A DNA stretch of 64,000 nt from Dama dama (Eukaryota > Chordata > Mammalia > Artiodactyla > Cervidae). The notes under the pieces are model-generated. The model ran no database searches. It had not been told where the DNA came from and saw only the letters and a program-made list of their open reading frames with translations. Below are positions 12,471 to 25,092 of this stretch, piece by piece (within the stretch, counting starts at the first letter, position 1; each line of letters begins with the position of its first letter). The position numbers were made by a program, and so were the translations under genes. The stretch spans positions 55,007,001 through 55,071,000 of the forward strand of contig NC_083701.1 of assembly GCF_033118175.1 (NCBI RefSeq), in the 5' to 3' direction.

Positions 12471-13097
12471 ATTTAATAACATGAAGGAAACTCATAATAT
12501 CTTTCTGAAAGAAGGAAAAAGACTTGTAATATGTCTCCTTCTTTCTGTGATACAGTCAACAACATTTTAAGACTCCTGGTATTCGCTTCACCACATATGA
12601 GGGGTTTTCTTCTCTTGTTTTTTCAATGTTTAAAGTACCAAATCTGTACCCAAGTAAGGCAGAAGCTCCCAAGTTGATCATAGGTTTAATTTTTTTTCAA
12701 CTATAATTTTTTTCTATTTTTTTCTTTTTGGTCCAACTCTAGAATTTTGGCAAACCAAATAGATTGTCTTTCAAAACAGAATATATTGAGTGAATTGATA
12801 GATTCTATAGAGTGAAGCAAGTTTGTGGGATATAATCACAGGAGAAATGAATCTGCTGTAACATGAATGACCTACAGCATGAATAACCCAGCTGGAATGA
12901 AAAGATAAGGTGTGCACATGCCTTCCAACATGGGTAGCTTGATCTCTGCTGCTTTCTTAGGGAATCACCATAAACAGAATCTTGGGAGGGGAGTCCAGGC
13001 ACAAAGAGGTTTGCCTCATTTCATAATTTGGAAGTGACCTCCCAGCTGAGTTGGAAGGAGGATGCCATTTATTTTAAAGGGTTGTTTAGCACTCCTT
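12471..13097. other. Unique intronic DNA
   Basis: Nothing recognised beyond T-rich runs near 12690-12730. Confidence 0.55.
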
Positions 13098-13303
13098 GGG
13101 CCTTTCCTGGAGGCTCAGTGGTAAAGAATTCACCTGGAGAATGGGGGTTTGATTTCTGGGTCAGGAAGATCCCCTGGAGGAGGAAAGGTCAACCCACCAT
13201 AGTATTCTTGCCTGGAGAATCCCATGAACAGAGGACCCTGGTGGGCTACAGTCCATGGGGTCGCAGAGTCGTACATGACTGAGCAACTGAGCATGCACAC
13301 GCT
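13098..13303 (+). mobile_element. Bov-tA SINE
   Basis: Head gcctttcctggaggctcagtgg, body ggaagatcccctggaggagg, tail gtcgcagagtcgtacatgac. Confidence 0.92.
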
Positions 13304-13909
13304 AGCTCTTCTTTCTCTCTCCTGTTCCAAAGCTCTTTCTTTCTACTGCCCACACCCTCTTCAGCATAGCTTTATGTTCTAGACTTGCATATAATCTTGA
13401 TTTTGCACTGAATCATGTCCGAAGCTGAGCCCAAAATTCTGGATTTTCCCTCCTGAAGGTTTCATTCAGAAGTGAGTGTATGGCTAGGGAACCTACATTT
13501 AAAAAAAAACAAAAAACCCTCCCTGGAGGATCCTACTGTCTCTGGCCCATGATCCAGCTTTTGGAACTCTCAGCTGAAAAAGAAACATCCCTGTGTCATC
13601 TTCCCTTGAGTTCTACCATGGGCGCACTGTTGCTGCTGAGTTCAAAATGCTTAAATGTGTTGCTTGACCCCAGGAAACTGAGGCTTTGAAGGCCTTTAAC
13701 CCCAGAGAATAATTAATATGAGAAATGGAGGTTGTAGGCCAGGTCCACTGGGGAGCTAATACAGCCCACAAGCACCCTGATGCGTGGGAGGACTGGGTGG
13801 GGAGGTCGATGCCTTTCTTCGGTCTAGTATTTACTGATTAATTTGTTGTTCAGCAGTCATTTAAATGATTATGAGATCAAAGACGTTTTGCTGGGCACAC
13901 GGGATCCAG

Positions 13910-14107
13910 AGTATAGTGGAAAGAGTACAGGTTTTAGAATCTGCCAGATGTTGGTTTGACTCACTGCCGAGCCATGTGATTCTGAGCTATTTACTTAACT
14001 TCTCTAAACCTATTTCCTCATGGGCAAAGTGAAAATAATGCTTACCTCGCGGGCTGTCATAAGGATTAGAAAACACCCGCGAGGCACCTCATCTGGTGCT
14101 AGAAGTG
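13910..14107 (-). mobile_element. MIR SINE
   Basis: Reverse-complement MIR: agtatagtggaaagagtacagg through ttacttaacttctctaaacc and tcataaggattag. Confidence 0.85.
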
Positions 14108-14159
14108 ATTTACCATGTACGTGCCAGGTAGAGTATCTGAAACTTGACATTTTCTTTAT

Positions 14160-14335
14160 CCCTACAGCAATGTCAAGTTGGATACCATTGATATTATCAG
14201 TCTAGAGAAGAGAAAACTAAGCCTTAGAGAAAGTTGATCAGTTGATCCAGGATCACTAGCTTTGGAGAGGCAGAGCTCTGGTTTGAATCTGTGGCAATCT
14301 GACCCCTAAACCCATGTCCTTAACTACGTGTCCTA
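14160..14335 (+). mobile_element. MIR SINE
   Basis: gagaagagaaaactaagcctta followed by tctggtttgaatctgtggc match MIR on the + strand. It faces the MIR at 13910-14107, forming an inverted pair. Confidence 0.75.
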
Positions 14336-15894
14336 GACGCCGACCCCAGCCAGTGTCACGGGACTCCCCTGCCACTCCAGGCTGGGCCTGGCAGTGACCT
14401 ATCTGTGGACTGGCCAGGCTTCCATGACTCTGTGTTTTAGCCCAGCGGGGAGCAAGGCACATTGAATTCTTCCCTTGGGAGTATGCAATTCAGGCAAAAG
14501 AGATTGAGGCTGTTGTGAGAAGGAGGTGAGCTAAAAGGTCATGGGATTTTTGTCAGGGCCAGAGGTCTCTTCGTAGTTCATGTGTAAGCTATAGTTGAGG
14601 GCGAAAGCCCTGTGGAGCCCAGAAGGAGCAAGAGAGTTCACTTGATGATGGACGACAGAGACCCTATGGTTTTGGCTCCTGACCATATTCAGTGTTAAAA
14701 TCTTTGCTCTAACTCACCATATTAGTTGAGATCACTTTGAGTGAATATCTGTAACTTGATTTTTAGAAAGTCTCTAACCAGTACTCTGTGACACATATTG
14801 GCATTAAATTGTGGCTATTTGTACTTATTCACAAACTAGTAGCCATGAAATACAAGCACACATAAAATTGCAACAAAAGGTGGCAAATATTTTAGGGAGG
14901 GAGGTTAAAAGTACTACAGGGGCACAGGGGAGGGGACACATTTATGGAGGCTGAAGTGCCCATCCCCTCATGTCACCCTGTGTTGACTGTCCTCATGTAG
15001 GGCCTGACATCTAGGTAAGCCATAGGCTAGACTGATAACCCACGCTCTGATGTGGCTACCATGTAGAAACCATTACTTATGTTCTTTTTACTTGTGGGTA
15101 TGTCTTCAAGTTCCAAATTGTGTTGAATCCAAATTAAATAAATGCTTGCCATATGATGATAGTCCTAAATATCATTTCTTGGTCTTCTTTTTTCATTTAG
15201 TGAATGGCTATTGATTGAAGATCAAGATGGAGGGATTAAGTCATCTTATTCAAATAGAATTATCTTAAAAGGTACCTTCCGTTACAGTATGAAGTCAGCT
15301 TTGGAGCAACTTGAAATTCTTCTCTGCTTATCCCATCATTCCTAATCAAATGAAATCAGTATCATTTTCTCTGCAGAACTTGATGTTTCTCTGACTTAAT
15401 TTAAGAGTGGCAAATGAGCATGATGGTTTTCTGCAAATTTTATTTATTTTGAGTAAACGTAGGGTGCATGGTTGTACGACATTCTAGCAGAATGGTTTGG
15501 TTCTTAACATTTTTTGATGATGTTCAATTACATGAGAATGCACATGAAGTGCTTACAGTGCATAGTCTAGAGCAGAAATGTTCACCAATCCACTTACCCC
15601 CTCAAGAAATTTCATAGATTGCATCTTGGTAAAAGGTATGGAAAAGAATAAGCAATGAATCAAGGCAATGTAAATGTACAGAAAGTTTAAGTTATAGATA
15701 AGCTGTCATGTACGCTGTACTTACCAGTTCATAAAGGGTTTCCAGTTATGATGAGGTCATGGACTTTCCTCCTAGAAGTCTGTCAGAGCAATATTAGTTG
15801 TTGCCTAATGCTTTTCTGTCTTTTGAAAAGTAACTATTGCTATGTCCTTATCCAGACACTTTTAAAGCTGTAAAATTGAAAGAGAAATACTGAA
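14336..15894. other. Unique intronic DNA
   Basis: Nothing recognised. Confidence 0.6.
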
Positions 15895-15990
15895 AGCTGG
15901 TCCCAAGTCCGGCTCTGCTGCTGATTAGCTGTAGGAACTTGGGTGGGTCGCTTGAGTTTTTGTGTGCCTGGCCTGCTTCATTTCTAAAGC
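15895..15990 (-). mobile_element. MIR SINE fragment
   Basis: ggctctgctgctgattagctg, aacttgggtgggtcgcttgag fit the reverse-complement MIR core. Confidence 0.65.
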
Positions 15991-17378
15991 ATTTAGCAGA
16001 GCTGGACTAGAGCGGAGGGTACTGATGTCAGGTATACTTGCTGTCTCTCCACTGTTTTGAACACAGCCCACTGACTGAGGCTGGGAAGCCAATGCCAGCA
16101 GAAGCCTTGGTTAGGGATTATCACCTAGTGATCAGCTTTTGTACGTGATATTAAATCTCCGTGCATTTCCTGGACCAGAAGATAATGAAGATCATTTTTA
16201 GATTTACAATTCCATTCTCATAGATAAGAGACGTGAAGAGAAAAAGACCTACTGTTTGCAGGCAGTTTATGTTAGCTTTCCTCATAAGAAATTGGAAACC
16301 TGAGTTTATGAATAATACTTTTTTCCTTCTAAATCCATGTTTGCATAATTTCAGCAGATTTCATCTTAATTTTGTTTTCTTTTTCCTTCACCTCCTTTAC
16401 CCTCAAACATCTTTTTAATAGAAATGTAATTACTATATTTTTCTTCATCCTGCATTTGGATCTTGCTATGTATTCTCTAGTTCACTACAGAGCTTACCAT
16501 TGCCAGCTGCCCCCACCCCCCACCGCCAAAAAAAAAAGACCTTCAGTTGGGGTTAAAAGAAAGTATTTAAGAAGTGTGAGCCTAAAAACTCCCCTGTATA
16601 TGTATTTTAAACCAGAGATATTCTTACAGTAAAAGTGAATTATTGCCCCCTTGTGGTAGAGTTATATATTTGTTTTTTCACACAAATGACATTTTGGACA
16701 GGATATTTCCGTCTTCTCTACCCTGAAACTCTTTGTCCTTCACAGTGAATCTGAAATAGTTACGAAAACAACTTGAGATATTTTTGAAGCCACCTCTATG
16801 TTTATTTTCACTCTTCTTAAACTCTATGGAAATTTGTCTAAATTGATTTTCCTTTTCTGTTTGAGGTACTAGATATCAAAGAACTTAAATCAACTGGAGT
16901 GATCGATGTTATATGGAACAAACTCATATTATTCAAGTTACTTTTCTGTAATCTTTATTGCTTCACATGAGTTGATAAGGACTCAGGAATAGAAGTTGTG
17001 TCCTATACCTGAAGAACAATAATTTTATCCAGAGCTACTCATTGAGGAAATTTTGAAACACCACGTGTGGGACATCTTAGTGGTAATACACTTAATTCAT
17101 AAAGGTTTAGGTCATCCTCAGGATTACTTTTTCTCTTCTACTCTCTTCAGTTTGGACAATGAAACAAGATTTTTAAACTAAATGGGACTTCCCTTTCAGC
17201 GAAATAGGCAACAGACCTCATGGCTACTAAAATGTCTCTGAGAAGAGTAGAGAGGCCTCAAAGAGAAAAGAAGCCATTTTGTAATTGTCTTTTTGCAAAA
17301 AAGAACAGTAAAATTTTACAGATAATACACAGAATTGGTTTACTGAATTAGTGCTTACAAGTTAGTATAAATCTGCAT
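15991..17378. other. Unique intronic DNA
   Basis: Contains a C-rich/A-rich run at 16510-16540; no repeat family recognised. Confidence 0.6.
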
Positions 17379-17420
17379 CAGTTCAGTTCAGTCGTTCAGT
17401 CATGTCCGACTTTTTGCGAT
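17379..17420 (-). mobile_element. 42-base BovB/Bov-A 3' tail
   Basis: cagttcagttcagtcgttcag and the next 21 bases are the reverse complement of the BovB/Bov-A terminus. One of the shortest copies in the window; no clear target duplication seen. Confidence 0.8.
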
Positions 17421-19339
17421 AGGTAGTAAGTATTCTGAATTCTGAATCATTTTCATGTTATATGTTCAGAGAAACCCATTTTCTTGGTTATTTTTTACTT
17501 TGGATGGTTGTCACTCTCCACCAATGGCCTTGAATTTAAACAAGATAACTAGTAAGTTATCTCCAGATTGTGTGTAGATTTTAAAAGCACATGCTTTTTT
17601 TTTTTTCAAATGTAAAGATGGAAAGACTAAGTGACTACTTGGAAGTTTCAAATTATGACTTGAAATTCAAGATGTCTAGTAAAGTTTCCTTAGTAGGTGG
17701 CTTGTTATTTTTCAACACCATGACCTTTATTGGATTGTCCCTAAAAGTTTCTCAAAATTTGATCATAGCCATCAAACAACTATTGAACAATTTGCCAGTC
17801 CTTTAAAACGACAACAGTCTCTCTGTGAAATGTTTTTAGTGGAGTGTATTTTTGAAAAACCAGATAAAAATGCAATTAATGGACTTTGCACTACTGTTAT
17901 CAAGGAGCCAAATAGACTCATTTCCTTTACTCATACTAGCTCACTCTCTCTGGCTTTCCAGATGATGTAAATAAACAACCATCAATATGTTGTTCTGAAC
18001 CATTATGAACAGTGGTAAGATTTTTATCTTGGGCTGTGTAGAATATAGAGGGGGAGGTCCCAGTCATGTTCATCATATTTGCCTCTTTGGACTCCTTTCT
18101 AGATAAAAGAAGCTTTGTGAGCTAGCATCCGTTCTTAATGTCTAAAATATTTAGGTAGTAGTTCTTAAGGTTTCACAGCTTAGATACTTTTGTGACTGAT
18201 GCCTCTACTGAGGAACATGCTTACCACCACAGTATGAATGCTTTTGAATGACAGGCTTTTCCTTATACTCATTTATGATAAGTTTTAGGGACAAGTTATA
18301 GTAGTACTCCTAGGAATAAATTTGTCATGGCCTTAAAATACAAAAAACTTCAATTCATAGCTGAAAACAAACTATTATTTCTGTAATCATAAAAAAAGAG
18401 GTCATGAAGAATTATAGTAGGACATTTAGGTAATTTGCAATTTTTCTAGAATAATAGTAAACAACTCTTAATGTGTAAATCTCTGTCCAACTTTAGGTCA
18501 CTTTCCTAAGATAGATTCCTAGATCTAAGTCAAAAGTTAAGAATATTTTTAATGCTTTTGTACACATTGCCAGATGGCTTTTCAAAAAGGCTGTATCAAT
18601 TTTATATTCTTATAATGCATCCTGATGCCTATTTTATCACGTTCTCACTAGCTTTTACATATTTTAAGAATTTTTGCAGTGACAGCACACCCTAGTTGGA
18701 GGTTTTAATTATGAGATTTGATTCTTGAAATATACCTAATAGCTATTTTACTTACTTTATGAATTATATTTGTCTTTTGTCTATTTAGTTTTAGCTTTTA
18801 AAGTAGTTCAGGAAGCAGCTGGCACTTTTCCAGAGAATTATCAATCACTCTTAAATAAATAAATCTCAATTGCTTTAGTTTGCTATTAGGCAAACTAAAG
18901 TTGCTCATACAAAAAAAGAGAAATAACCCAATTTCTGTTTATTGTCTACATCTCAGTCCTTGTGGCTTTAGATGTGAAGCAACCTTATGTTATGCATCCA
19001 GCACCCCCTCTGAAGTCTAAGATTCATTGAGTCAGTAGTTACAGACTTCTGGTCCTCAGTTTCAGCTGCTTTGAAGGTGACTCCCAAGTCCCCATAGTGA
19101 ATTTCATAAATACAGTGAAGCCCAGGTTTCAAGTCAACATCACAGACTTATCATTAAAATTTAGTAAAAATTGGTACTGGTTTCAGGTGATTAGCCTCGT
19201 CATCATAGTTGTGGCTATAACAATGGTAATTATGGTCAATTACATTTGCATGATGTGGCTTACTTTGCCCTGTTGTGTGTGTACATGTATGTCTACAGAG
19301 AGAAGCTTTTATCTTTTTCCATAGTCACAGCTACTGAAT
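17421..19339. other. Unique intronic DNA
   Basis: Nothing recognised. Confidence 0.6.
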
Positions 19340-19552
19340 TTTTTTTTTTCATTTATTTTTATTAGTTGGAGGCTAATTACTTTACAATATTGTAGTGGTT
19401 TTTGCCATACATTGACATGAATCAGCCATGGATTTACATGTGTTTTCATCCCGATCCCCCCTCCTGCCTCCCTCCCCATCCCATCCCTCTGGGTCTTCCC
19501 AGTGCACCAGCCCTGAACACTTGTCTCATGCATCCAACCTGGGCTGGTGATC
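19340..19552 (-). mobile_element. L1 3' end of a 5'-inverted copy
   Basis: T-run (reverse A-tail), then attagttggaggctaattac and tgccatacattgacatgaat match the 3' end of the young L1 at 30660-30870, in reverse. The segment to its right is the adjoining L1 sequence in the opposite orientation. Confidence 0.9.
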
Positions 19553-19614
19553 TGGAGAAGGTGAGGGTGGGATGTTCTGAGAGAATAGCATTGAAACAAG
19601 TATACTATCAAGGG
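19553..19614 (+). mobile_element. Inverted 5' segment of the same L1
   Basis: ggagaaggtgagggtgggat and gagagaatagcattgaaaca match 30593-30650 of the young L1, immediately upstream of the region matched at 19340-19552, but on the opposite strand. The pair is flanked by the short repeat tgaattt (19335-19341 and 19615-19621). Confidence 0.88.
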
Positions 19615-19621
19615 TGAATTT

Positions 19622-22600
19622 ATTTTTCAAATTTTTCTGTATTTACCATAAGGAAATCTTTCTCAAAGCACTTAGTAATCAAGATGTAAACCCTAGATAG
19701 CCTTTGTATGTTACTGATATATGTACAAGAACCATTGTTCCCATGATGAAAAGACTCTTAACTAAATCTAATAAGAGGAAAAATCATTTGAAGACCTTCC
19801 TTGAATTAGGGAGCTTCTGAAAGAATGAAATTCACATTTCACTGGCAGTGGAGCCGGTATTTTCACAGCTTCATGTAATTTGTGAGTCTGACTGATACCT
19901 TGGTTCAAAATAATCTATCCTATGTCTGATCCTAATAGCATCAATCTACAGCTAGATGTTACGAGTATTTCCATAAGGGACTGTTCACCTTTTTCTGTAG
20001 AAGAGTTGATAGGTTATCCTGTTGGACCATTTCCACATGTGTGCAAGTCAATGTCATTATGTTGGTTAGTGTAGCTTTGATAGCATCCCTCTAACTTTGT
20101 TCATTTTGATGATAATCATGTCTTGCTTGTGATATTTTACACATCTTTTCATCCTAGGAACACAACCTTTTTACCTAATGCCTCATAAGCTTCGAGGGGA
20201 AAGATGGTTGTAGTATCTTCATTTTATAAATGTAGAAACTGAAAGTCACAGCCATAATGTGTTACTAGACAACTCAGTTACAAGACTGCCTACCTATTGG
20301 GTTTCTTTCCTCTCAGAGGGGCCTTTCTCCATTAAATGCAATGTTTTCCTTAAAAATTGTAATATCTGGGCCAGTCATCTTCTTGCATTTACATAACAGG
20401 GCTGTTGATATTTGCTCTGTAGATCAAATTCTGCCTGATCTTGAAGATATTCTTCTAATAGTGACTTAAGGCCACTCTCAAGTACCCAGGATATGCAGAA
20501 TTTTTCACTAGAGTTGAACATACCTGAAGGCTGACAATCTCCTCATAAAACTCAAACCTTTTCTGCTCATCTTGGGCAGAACATTTTCTCTTGTGAACTA
20601 AGAAAGTTAGGTTCATGAGTTGAATTACTCTTTGGGTGACTGGCACCATATTTGACCTTAAATGCTCAGGGTGAATTCATAATGTGAAACAATCTGAAAG
20701 TACAGAAATCATTCTCTGAGTCTAATTTCATAGTCACAGATGTTGAGAACTTAAGTGGAATGAATTAACATGCTCATATGTCCAATATAACTTACCTTCA
20801 AATATATATATTTTATTAGGTTTAATCTTTCCAATTCTTTATATCTGAAAATCTTAGTAGCGTTCAGAAAATGTGTGCAAGACCCCTTTCATACCTTATG
20901 GTAGGTTATGTTTTCATCGTTTATTACTCAGAGTTGGCTTAAAGTCATAACAACCTACTATGGACCACAAAATGTTTTCAGTTCATTTAGAACTGTCCAT
21001 GGTTAAATCTTGGCTAACCAGCTTTAAGCCTTTGGCGTTTGCAATATATCCTACATGAGAAATAGGGCTGACCAAAAACAAAACCAAGCAATGAACCAAT
21101 GCACAGAGATGTCATTTAAGAGAGAGATCTAAGGCAAAATTTTAGGGTTGTAATAAAATCTCCCAAAACATCTCTAGTTGGAACCAGTACCATATAACTT
21201 ATTACCAGTGGGATAATCAAACAATCATATAAAATAAGTTTTCAGAAGCATTTCTGAATTTTCTGCCTTATGCAAATACTGAGTAACTTCCCTACCACAC
21301 AGTGTTCTATCAGCCAGCAAACACAAAAACCACTTGGCACTTACAGTTACATCAAAATAATATATTAGGTAAGTGACATGAACGTAACCTTCTCTTTTCA
21401 GTCATTAAGCATAGATATGCTGTTAGTGAAAGTAGGGAACATTTAACATTCAACTACATAATTTATATGAAAAATTGAAATGGTGATTGTGATGTTTTCT
21501 TTAAATAATGTATATTTAGCATATATCTTAACAAAACAAAATTTAAAATCTAGAAATGTTTGCATAAATATTTTTTCATTTAATTTTGTTTTCATTCTAA
21601 AAGAAATTCCAGCCTTTAAATAAATGAAACAGAAATGTACTGAATTTTTAACTGGTAGTCAGCAGTGAATTTTCTTAACAAAAGATTTTTTTTTTTTAGA
21701 GAAAACATAGAACTAAGAAAACCTTCATAAAACTTTATAAGTGGAGCTTCTTTTAAAATATGCTATTTTATGTTAAGTATTTCTCTGCCCTCATTAGGTG
21801 TGTCTCATCATTAGTTACAGTGTTACTAAATAGTTGTAACTTTACAGTTTCTTTGATTAATGAAGCCTTCCACTAAAGTTTCATTGGGTAGGATTAACTA
21901 CATTTAAAATGGCAAAATGCCATTATAACATTAACGCCAGAATTTAATGAGAACCAGAAGTTAACTTCAAGGACATTTAGAATTTAATATGAGGGCACCC
22001 TTATGTTCTTATTATTTTACTATAGCGTCCTATCTTTGTTCTTGAGATAAAAAGTTTAACTCAGCAAAGCTGTACTTATTGAATACCAATTGTGCGTCTA
22101 CCGTGTGCCAGCATCTCATGCGTGAGACTATCTTCCATTCTAAAACAAAACAGGCCATTTCTGATCAGAAAGAGGAGAAATGAGAACCACCTCCCTCACT
22201 TGAAAGTCCCTGACCTCCTTTAATCTTGGATGACTCTAGTTTCCTACAGCACGTATCTATCATCCTAACCTCTGGTCTGTTTATTTTCCCTGTGGTGTCA
22301 TCAGCCACCTTCTCCACTGTCTGGATTGAAAACCTGACCAGCTATGTCTGTGTAATAAAAGGATCTCAGGAATATTGGATTTTTTAGATGTAGGAAGGAT
22401 GGAGATCATGGATTAGAATGGAATGTTCTATTTGTGGTACTGAATAGCTATACCTCACAGGAAGAGAAAGCTTATGTTTTGTGCAACTACATGATAAAAC
22501 TGGAAGTAGGGACAGGTAGAAGAGGAAAAAGAGCTGACAGGAGGATTCTTTTTACTCTGTGAGGAAGAGCCTTCCTGGACTGAAGGTGTATAGTACCAAA

Positions 22601-23593
22601 CTACAAATGCAGATGAATTTTCAAGCTCTTTCCTGTTCTAAAAGTCCCATGATTCCTATGTGCTTAGAACCCAAAGAGGGCAAAGGACCTAAAGCAAACA
22701 TCTATGTTCCTTATTCTTTTTTCTCACAGTTCTATGTAGACATACTTGCAAAGAAATGTTGAGACCTTATGAAGACTGGAAATGGTAACCACAAAGTGGA
22801 AGAAGTCAAATACAGCAGAGACCAAGGGAAAACTGCATCCCCAAACTCCTGATGGAGGAAAACCTCAACTATTTAGCTGTGGTCTGGGCTTCCTAGTGGC
22901 TAAGGTGAAGAGGAGAAACAGGAGTAACAGGGTGTGATTGTTTTTTGGTAGTAAGACACACCCCTACCAGTTCCTCAGAAACAAGCATTTTTCTTGCTCT
23001 CAGTAAGAATACCTTGGTTAGGAGGATTGATATAAAAAGCCATTAAACCACATAATAAATGATGTCCTCATGAATTTTTATAGAAAATAAAGAGGTATCC
23101 CACATATGTCATTTCAAATATTGGCCTTTGGAGAACACTGAGGGAATAATGTTAAAAGCTAGACATTTTTTTCTCCCTTGAGGCAGGGAGAGGGGCGTTT
23201 GAAACTTCTGGTATATTTACTGTAGATAAATGCTTATTTTCTTTTGACCCACTGACATGTGGAGCAGTGGAAAGATGTAAAGATGTCTAGTACAGGGCAG
23301 CATTGTTAAAAGGAGGAGGGGATAAATGGAATTTTTGTGGCAGAATGATATTTGCAAGACTGATCAGGGCGCTGGGAGGTTTTTAAATATGCCAGTTCCC
23401 TGTAACGGGAAGATCAGTCTCTGAGACAGCATATCCAATTTAGTAAATTATTATTATTCCGTCAAAATTAATGCGAACAATTTTCTCTTTGAGGCTGCTT
23501 TTTCCATAGGTGATGTTTTCCAGATGGGCTTTGTGTAAAACTCTTAATGTTTTGTGTTTTCTTTCCGAGAGCAAGAGCCTTTTCTGACATGTC
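19622..23593. other. Repeat-poor end of the last RSPO2 intron
   Basis: About 4 kb with no young repeat. Weak MIR-like traces occur at 20215-20310 (+) and 22070-22120 (+). Otherwise AT-rich unique sequence next to the terminal exon. Confidence 0.6.
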
Positions 23594-23622
23594 TTCATTT
23601 CTTTCTCTTCTGGCCGTCGTAG
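23594..23622 (+). promoter_or_regulatory. RSPO2: Splice acceptor of RSPO2 terminal exon
   Basis: A pyrimidine-rich run (ttcatttctttctcttctgg) is followed by cgtcgtAG and then the exon start GGAAGAG. The phase fits: one base of a glycine codon must come from the previous exon (G|GG), then AAG AGA ACT reads Lys-Arg-Thr, as expected after the CPGG of R-spondin 2. The tract is interrupted by a few purines, so it is a moderate acceptor. Confidence 0.85.
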
Positions 23623-23738
23623 GGAAGAGAACTCCAAAAGCAAAGGAGAAAAAGAACAAGAAAAAGAAGAGGAAGCTGATAGAAAGAGCCCAGGAGCAAC
23701 ACAGCGTCTTCCTAGCTACAGACAGAGCTAACCAGTAA
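23623..23738 (+). CDS. RSPO2: R-spondin 2, terminal coding exon (C-terminal basic tail)
   Basis: R-spondin 2 is a secreted Wnt-pathway enhancer. It binds LGR4/5/6 and the ubiquitin ligases ZNRF3/RNF43 through two furin-like repeats, and heparan sulphate through its thrombospondin and basic regions; those domains lie in earlier exons outside the window. This exon supplies the end of a split glycine codon plus 37 residues and TAA at 23736-23738. The peptide opens KRTPKAKEKKNKKKKRK, a dense lysine/arginine cluster, and closes IERAQEQHSVFLATDRANQ. That closing stretch agrees with my memory of mammalian RSPO2; I recall one difference, human EKR where this has EKK. The frame continues open upstream of the acceptor only by chance. 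The assignment rests on recognised protein sequence, correct splice phase, correct stop and a fitting 3' UTR. A processed copy is unlikely because an intron-like acceptor is present and no poly(A) tract or target duplication flanks it. Confidence 0.95.
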
Positions 23739-24324
23739 AATAAAAGACACGGAGGGTGGAGGTTTTGTTTTGTTTTGGGTGGAGGGCAGGGGGTAGTGTT
23801 TTTTGCAGAAGTGCACACAGCTACTGCCCACTCCTGGACATGGTGGTGGCATTTGCGTGGCTCTGACCAGAACCTGTTCCCAAGGAACCTTGTGAAAGGA
23901 GGAGCTGCAGGCGTGGGCTCTGTGTTAGTCATGGTTTGATTTGCATCGGGAGACTGTGAAGGTGGGCGATTGCGACCTGCAGCCAAGGCAGCAGGAGTAA
24001 GTGTAGAGCGTGTGACTGGGTTCCCTATGTGCCCCGAGGCGGAGGGGCTGCCCGCCAGAGGCGCAAGGCTGCAGACCCCTACCCCCCGCCCGACTGGAGA
24101 ACTGACTTGTGCATATTTATGGAAGGATGACCCTTGGCAGGCAAAGTGCTGTTTTACTTGTGACCTGTGTTTCCCCCATTGTGTATTTTCAAGGATCAGT
24201 GTATGTGGATATCTGCCTAGTCTTACCACACGTTGTTCTCAGCATCTGTTACCTTCCAACTGTTGTGTCCGGAGACTGCTCTTAGCGGCAGGAATTCCTG
24301 CTCAGTGTCACAGCAGCTCGGATG

Positions 24325-24332
24325 TGTACATA
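24325..24332 (+). promoter_or_regulatory. Pumilio-type element TGTACATA (first)
   Basis: Exact match to the TGTANATA consensus bound by PUM1/PUM2, inside the RSPO2 3' UTR on the transcript strand. Function is inferred; an octamer of this kind can occur by chance in an AT-rich UTR. Confidence 0.45.
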
Positions 24333-24555
24333 CCCTGCTGGGGCTGCATATAAACCTCTTATTTACTGTATATTTATGCTTTCTTCTGTGTAACAAGTCA
24401 TACCCAATTAATGTTATGTCTCCCGTTTCTAGTGGTTCCTAACCATTGTCCCATAAATGACTGTTCTAGTTTTGCGAATTGATGAATGTTTTGCTGCTCC
24501 TTGAAACTTCTCTTTGTGGGCTTATTTCTCATTGTAAAGATAGGATAAGCTAGTT

Positions 24556-24563
24556 TGTACATA
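24556..24563 (+). promoter_or_regulatory. Pumilio-type element TGTACATA (second)
   Basis: Second exact TGTACATA, 231 bases downstream of the first and on the transcript strand. Two exact copies in one 1.75-kb UTR raise the chance that they are used, but conservation was not checked. Confidence 0.45.
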
Positions 24564-25092
24564 GGATCAAATGACCCCTGTCAGAGAATTTGAATATCAA
24601 TAGACCTTCCCCACTCCTCACCATAGCTAAAGCATGAGGCATCTGGAGGTCAGAAGCCAAAAACTGCCTTTGAGTCTAAGATGTGATGACTTTATGAAAC
24701 ACAACTACATGAGCAATTACATGAAGTTACTTATACTACTCATCATGCAGTTTCACAGGCCAGCTAGAGAATTTTTCAAATTTTTACTTTCAAACTTCAA
24801 TATGTGTAGGTTTTATTTAAAGCAGTTCCTGACTTGCAATGACAGAGCACCTACCAATATTCTTGGGTCAGTGTAGAAATGACCACCTCATGAGACCATG
24901 CATAGAATTGGAGGAGAAAACACGATGAATTCCTGAACTTACTTGTCAGATCTTAACAGGGCCCCTTTAAGCCAGAATTTCTGATTCAAGACTGAGAGAG
25001 AAACCCTGTGGAGACTTCCCAGGTGACTTTCAGGGTAGTTGTTTTCAAAAATGTCATTGTCCACTAGGGGGTATTAGTTCTTAGAGGGTTTT

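Larger units (their letters stand above)
1..23622 (+). other. RSPO2: Last intron of RSPO2 (3' part)
   Basis: Everything upstream of the RSPO2 terminal exon is read as intron because that exon begins at a splice acceptor ending at 23622. I looked for the preceding exon, which encodes the thrombospondin type-1 domain, and found no open frame resembling it on the + strand, so the whole stretch is taken as one intron that starts outside the window. It contains transposon fragments, listed separately, and unique DNA. The intron assignment is inference from the exon; its 5' end is not visible. Confidence 0.85.

Noticed and set aside
1..23593. A further RSPO2 exon, especially the thrombospondin-domain exon
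   Set aside because: No frame with the expected tryptophan/cysteine pattern was found upstream, so that exon is outside the window.
23468..24229. 253-residue open frame on the - strand
   Set aside because: It lies antisense to the RSPO2 exon and UTR, has low-complexity stretches (including phenylalanine runs opposite lysine codons) and no domain; it is a shadow.
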